Part shown: positions 42,051-45,431 of the stretch, in pieces
Numbering within the stretch: the stretch's first letter is position 1
How the letters are laid out: every line of letters starts with the position of its first letter
DNA from: an uncultured Corynebacterium sp.
GTDB taxonomy: Bacteria; Actinomycetota; Actinomycetes; Mycobacteriales; Mycobacteriaceae
Length of the DNA stretch: 45,431 bases
NCBI RefSeq assembly: GCF_943914015.1
Contig: NZ_CALUAK010000007.1
Coordinates: 1 to 45,431, forward strand
Reading direction: 5' to 3'
Notes under the pieces: model-generated
Seen by the model: only the letters and a program-made list of their open reading frames with translations
The model's database searches: none
Told to the model about the DNA's origin: nothing
Made by a program: the position numbers and the translations under genes

Positions 42051-43403
42051 ATGGGTGACCTTTGGAACGTAGACAAGATTCCGTTCGTCGGTAACGCCGA
42101 TGTGAAGCAGGACCTCGGCTTCCACTACTACGACGCTGACAAGGTCGTAGCCGGCAAGAAGATGTCCGAGTGGCTCCGCTTCGCCGTTGCGTACTGGCAC
42201 TCCTTCGATGCCCGCCTCGTCGACCCGTTTGGCGCCGGCACCGCCGTCCGCCCCTACGACCACATCACCGATCCGATGGACCTCGCACTCGCCAAGGTGG
42301 AATACGCCTTCGAGTTCTACCAGAAGCTCGGCGTCGAGTACTTCTGCTTCCACGACCGCGACGTTGCCCCGGAGGGCGACACGCTCCGGGAGTCGAACGC
42401 CAACCTGGACAAGGTCGTCGACCGCATCGAGGAGTACCAGAAGGACACGGGCATCAAGCTCCTGTGGAATACCTGCAACCTCTTCAACAACCCGCGCTTC
42501 CTCGCCGGTGCCGCCAGCTCCCCGTACGCGGAGATCTTCTCCTACTCGGCAGCACAGCTGAAGCACAGCCTCGAGATCGGCAAGCGCCTCGGCGCCGAGA
42601 ACTACGTCTTCTGGGGCGGCCGCGAAGGCTACGAGAACCTCTGGAACACGGACATGAAGAAGGAGCAGGAGAACCTGGCCCGCTTCTTCCGCATGGGTAA
42701 GGACTACGCCAACGAGATCGGCTTCGACGGCCAGTTCCTCATTGAGCCGAAGCCGAAGGAGCCCACCACCCACCAGTACGACTTCGACGCCGCGACCACC
42801 ATCGCGTTCCTGCAGACGTACGGCCTGGACAAGGACTTCAAGCTCAACCTCGAGGGCAACCACGCAAACCTCGCAGGCCACACCTTCCAGCACGAGATCC
42901 GCGTCGCCCGCGATGCCGGCATGCTCGGCTCCATCGACGCCAACCAGGGCGACAAGCTCATCGGCTGGGACGTCGACCAGTTCCCGGTGGACCTCTACGA
43001 GACGACATCGGTCATGTGGGAAGTCCTCGCAGAAGGCAGCATCGGACCGCGCGGTGGCCTGAACTTCGACTCCAAGCCGCGCCGCACCTCGTTTACCCCG
43101 GAGGACCTCTTCCGTTCCCACATCGCCGGCATGGATGCTTTCGCCGCCGGCCTCATTGTGGCCGCCAAGATGCACGAGGACAAGTACATCGAGAATCTCG
43201 TGGCAGATCGCTACAGCTCCTACAACGAGGGCATCGGCGCACAGGTCGCTGATTCTTCGTCCACGCTGGCAACCTTCGAGGAACACTCACTGGACATCCC
43301 GCAGTCCCAGCTTCTCGACGCTACCCGCTCCGACCATCTGGAAACCGTCAAGGTAACCATCAACAACTACATTGTCAGCGCTCTGAGCAGCGCCAACAAG
43401 TAG
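42051..43403 (+). CDS. xylA: XylA, D-xylose isomerase
   Basis: A 450-residue class II xylose isomerase, converting D-xylose to D-xylulose with two divalent metals. The ATG at 42051 (MGDLWNVDKIPFVGN) follows GAAAGGA; an upstream GTG is not needed. The catalytic histidine motif is EYFCFHDRDVAPEGD, and metal-ligand regions include IEPKPKEPTTHQYDFDAATT, LNLEGNHANLAGHTFQHEI and GSIDANQGD. The length is right for the class. It begins the xylA-transporter-xylB unit; codon use is strongly C/G-ending, as in the uri genes. XylR presumably represses it through the operator about 100 bases upstream. Confidence 0.97.
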   Translation: MGDLWNVDKIPFVGNADVKQDLGFHYYDADKVVAGKKMSEWLRFAVAYWHSFDARLVDPFGAGTAVRPYDHITDPMDLALAKVEYAFEFYQKLGVEYFCFHDRDVAPEGDTLRESNANLDKVVDRIEEYQKDTGIKLLWNTCNLFNNPRFLAGAASSPYAEIFSYSAAQLKHSLEIGKRLGAENYVFWGGREGYENLWNTDMKKEQENLARFFRMGKDYANEIGFDGQFLIEPKPKEPTTHQYDFDAATTIAFLQTYGLDKDFKLNLEGNHANLAGHTFQHEIRVARDAGMLGSIDANQGDKLIGWDVDQFPVDLYETTSVMWEVLAEGSIGPRGGLNFDSKPRRTSFTPEDLFRSHIAGMDAFAAGLIVAAKMHEDKYIENLVADRYSSYNEGIGAQVADSSSTLATFEEHSLDIPQSQLLDATRSDHLETVKVTINNYIVSALSSANK

Positions 43404-43414
43404 GGAGAAACACC

Positions 43415-44779
43415 ATGAATAAGAAGATGTCGATGGGGCTGATTTATCTTTTCGGCTCCCTCGGGGGACTACTCTTTGGCTACGATACCGGTGTCATTTC
43501 CGGTGCCATTCTGTTCATTCAAGACGAGCTCAACCTTGCTGAATGGGGACAGGGCTGGGTCGTCAGTTCGGTTCTCCTCGGTGCCGTCCTTGGCTCGATC
43601 ATTATCGGACCGCTCTCGGACCGGATCGGACGCAGGAAACTGCTGTTGGCCGCATCGATCGTCTTCTTCATCGGCGCTGTCGGCTCCGGCGTGGCGCTCG
43701 GTCTGGTTACACTCCTTGTTTCCCGCGTCATCCTCGGTCTTGGTGTGGGGATCGCGTCCTCGCTCATCCCTACCTACCTTTCCGAGCTCGCCCCAGCAAG
43801 CAAGTGCGGTGCACTGTCGGGTCTCTTCCAGCTCATGGTGATGACGGGCATCCTGCTCGCCTACATCTCCAACTACGCGCTGGCAGATATTATCCACGGC
43901 TGGCGCTGGATGCTGGGGCTTGCCGCCCTCCCTGCTGCAATTCTTTTCTTCGGCGCGCTTGTACTCCCGGAAAGCCCCCGCTACCTGGTTCGCCAGGGCG
44001 AGCTCGATGCTGCCCGTGGAATCCTCGCGCAGATCTACGAGGGCGATACCGCCGAGGCGGAAATGCAGCTGGAAGGCATCCAGGAGCAGGCTCGCCAGGG
44101 CCACGGCCGCTGGGCTGACCTGTTCAGCCGTGATGTGCGCCCCGCGCTCGTCGCCGCCCTCGGCTTGGCGATCTTCCAGCAGGTCATGGGCTGCAACACG
44201 GTGCTCTACTACGCGCCGACGATCTTCACCGACGTGGGATTCGGTGTCTCCGCAGCACTCCTCGCTCACATCGGAATTGGTATCTTCAACGTCATCGTCA
44301 CGGCGATCGCGCTGAAGTACATGGACAGCATCGGCAGGCGCCACATGCTCATCCTCGGTGGCGTCGGCATGGCCGTCTCCCTCATCATCATGAGCTTCGC
44401 CATGAAGGCCTCGGGCGAATCACACCTCGCGGCAATCATCTGCGCGGTTGCCTTCACCATTTACATTGCATTCTTCTCGGGCACGTGGGGCCCGGTTATG
44501 TGGATCATGATCGGCGAAATGTTCCCGCTGAACATCCGCGGTCTCGGCAACTCGCTGGGCAGCACGATTAACTGGACGGCCAATGCGATTGTGTCCCTCA
44601 CCTTCCCGGCGCTGCTCACCGGCTTCGGTACGGGAACGCTGTTCCTCGGCTACGCGGCAGCGTGTGTGCTGGGTGTGCTTTTTGTGAAGTACTACGTCTT
44701 TGAGACGCGCAATCGTACCCTGGAGGAGATTGAAGATTACCTCCGCCACCGTGCACACAAGTCCAAGATCGCTGCGTAA
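43415..44779 (+). CDS. Xylose/H+ sugar porter (MFS, XylE-like)
   Basis: A 454-residue sugar porter with 12 hydrophobic segments. Family motifs are DRIGRRKLLL between segments 2 and 3, PESPRYLVRQGE after segment 6, QQVMGCNTVLYYAPTIF in segment 7, DSIGRRHMLILGG and FETRNRTLEEIEDYL at the C-terminus. The ATG at 43415 follows GGGAGAAA, 11 bases after xylA. Its position between xylA and xylB makes D-xylose/H+ symport most likely; related corynebacterial porters (AraE, XylE-like) also take L-arabinose. Confidence 0.93.
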   Translation: MNKKMSMGLIYLFGSLGGLLFGYDTGVISGAILFIQDELNLAEWGQGWVVSSVLLGAVLGSIIIGPLSDRIGRRKLLLAASIVFFIGAVGSGVALGLVTLLVSRVILGLGVGIASSLIPTYLSELAPASKCGALSGLFQLMVMTGILLAYISNYALADIIHGWRWMLGLAALPAAILFFGALVLPESPRYLVRQGELDAARGILAQIYEGDTAEAEMQLEGIQEQARQGHGRWADLFSRDVRPALVAALGLAIFQQVMGCNTVLYYAPTIFTDVGFGVSAALLAHIGIGIFNVIVTAIALKYMDSIGRRHMLILGGVGMAVSLIIMSFAMKASGESHLAAIICAVAFTIYIAFFSGTWGPVMWIMIGEMFPLNIRGLGNSLGSTINWTANAIVSLTFPALLTGFGTGTLFLGYAAACVLGVLFVKYYVFETRNRTLEEIEDYLRHRAHKSKIAA

Positions 44780-44794
44780 AAGAAAGGTCAGGCC

Positions 44795-45431
44795 ATGAAA
44801 CCGTATGTTGCAGGTGTCGATTCCTCGACGCAGTCGGTCAAAGTCGTCATCGTTGACCCCTCTACCGGCTCCATCGTCCGTGAAGGGCGCGCATGCCACC
44901 CGAACGGTACGGAGGTTGATCCTCCGTACTGGTGGGAAGCGTTCCTGACGGCTGTCGACGAAGCAGGCGGCCTTGACGATGTCAGGGCCATCTCCTTCGG
45001 TGGCCAGCAGCATGGAATGGTGTGCCTAGACCGCGACGGCAAGGTGATCAGGCCGGCCCTGCTGTGGAACGACACCCGCTCCGCGCAGGCAGCCGACGAT
45101 CTCGTGACCGAGCTCGGGGTGAAGGATTGGGTGTACCGCACCGGTTCGGTGCCCGTGGCCTCCATTACTGTCTCCAAGCTGCGCTGGCTTGCAGAAAACG
45201 AGCCTGACAACGCGGCGAAAATCGCGGCCGTGTGCCTGCCTCACGACTGGCTCTCCTGGAAGTTCTCCGGCAGCACGGACATCCACGACCTCGCCACGGA
45301 TCGGTCCGATGCTTCCGGAACGGGCTACTTCAAGACACCGTCTGCCGACCAATCCTACGACCGTGACCTCCTCGCCCGCGGGCTGAAGATCGATTCAGCG
45401 GATTCGATCGTGCTGCCTCGCATCGCTGGTC
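44795..45431 (+). CDS. xylB: XylB, D-xylulokinase (cut by the window end)
   Basis: The first 212 codons of an FGGY-family xylulokinase, which phosphorylates D-xylulose for the pentose phosphate pathway. The ATG at 44795 follows GAAAGG and lies 15 bases after the porter stop. The N-terminal ATP-binding motif is VAGVDSSTQSVKVVIVD. The xylulose-binding motif ISFGGQQHGMVCLD and the segment LLWNDTRSA are typical, followed by KLRWLAENEPDNAAKIAAVC and the DWLSWKFSG/DRSDASGTGYFKT blocks. The frame is open to the window edge; the C-terminal ATPase motif lies outside it. Confidence 0.95.
   Translation, partial: MKPYVAGVDSSTQSVKVVIVDPSTGSIVREGRACHPNGTEVDPPYWWEAFLTAVDEAGGLDDVRAISFGGQQHGMVCLDRDGKVIRPALLWNDTRSAQAADDLVTELGVKDWVYRTGSVPVASITVSKLRWLAENEPDNAAKIAAVCLPHDWLSWKFSGSTDIHDLATDRSDASGTGYFKTPSADQSYDRDLLARGLKIDSADSIVLPRIAG

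Overview
The window looks like part of a Corynebacterium chromosome. The strongest sign is a four-gene uridine operon with the gene order uriR-rbsK1-uriT-uriH known from C. glutamicum. Supporting signs are an IS1249-type transposase remnant, secreted proteins with a C-terminal membrane segment but no LPXTG, a YhgE/Pip exporter paired with a degenerate ATPase, and C/G-ending codons in the core genes. The species cannot be fixed from the sequence. No rRNA, tRNA or CRISPR array was seen.

Layout. 0-1 kb: a broken IS1249-like transposase. 1-7.2 kb: one giant secreted surface protein with Rib/YPDG-type and G5 repeats, closed by a strong terminator. 7.6-11 kb: a leftward ABC-like ATPase plus YhgE/Pip pair, divergent from a TetR regulator. 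11-15.2 kb: a patchy accessory stretch. It holds a gene remnant, an 81-bp direct repeat, a DUF3039-like protein, an Xis/MerR-type DNA-binding protein with a 9-bp tandem operator, a truncated paralogue of a gene found 24 kb away, and an AAA/DUF4143 ATPase preceded by 23-bp iterated palindromes. 15.5-17 kb: two secreted-protein genes, one of them interrupted. 17.3-21.7 kb: the uridine operon. 21.7-26.4 kb: small genes, then an AbgA-like amidohydrolase with a DcuC-family carrier. 26.6-35.7 kb: a leftward eight-gene pentose/pentulose import and catabolism operon. 35.8-36.8 kb: an AT-rich gap. 36.8-40.5 kb: a frameshifted gene, a secreted Excalibur protein, the full-length paralogue of the 13.5-kb fragment, and a HipA-like kinase/DUF3037 pair. 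40.6-45.4 kb: the D-xylose genes xylR, xylA, a sugar porter and xylB, the last cut by the window end.

How the genes work together. Three carbohydrate modules feed the pentose phosphate pathway. Uridine is imported and split to ribose, which is phosphorylated. An unidentified pentose or pentulose is imported by an RbsABC-type transporter, phosphorylated by an FGGY kinase and epimerised at C4, which would give D-xylulose-5-phosphate. D-xylose is isomerised and phosphorylated to the same product. Each module carries its own regulator (LacI, LacI, ROK), and operator-like palindromes are visible upstream of each. By eye the 26.6-35.7 kb operon uses more A/T-ending codons than the uri and xyl genes, which suggests separate acquisition.

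The least explained parts are the 11-15 kb island, the HipA-like/DUF3037 pair and the mosaic surface protein.
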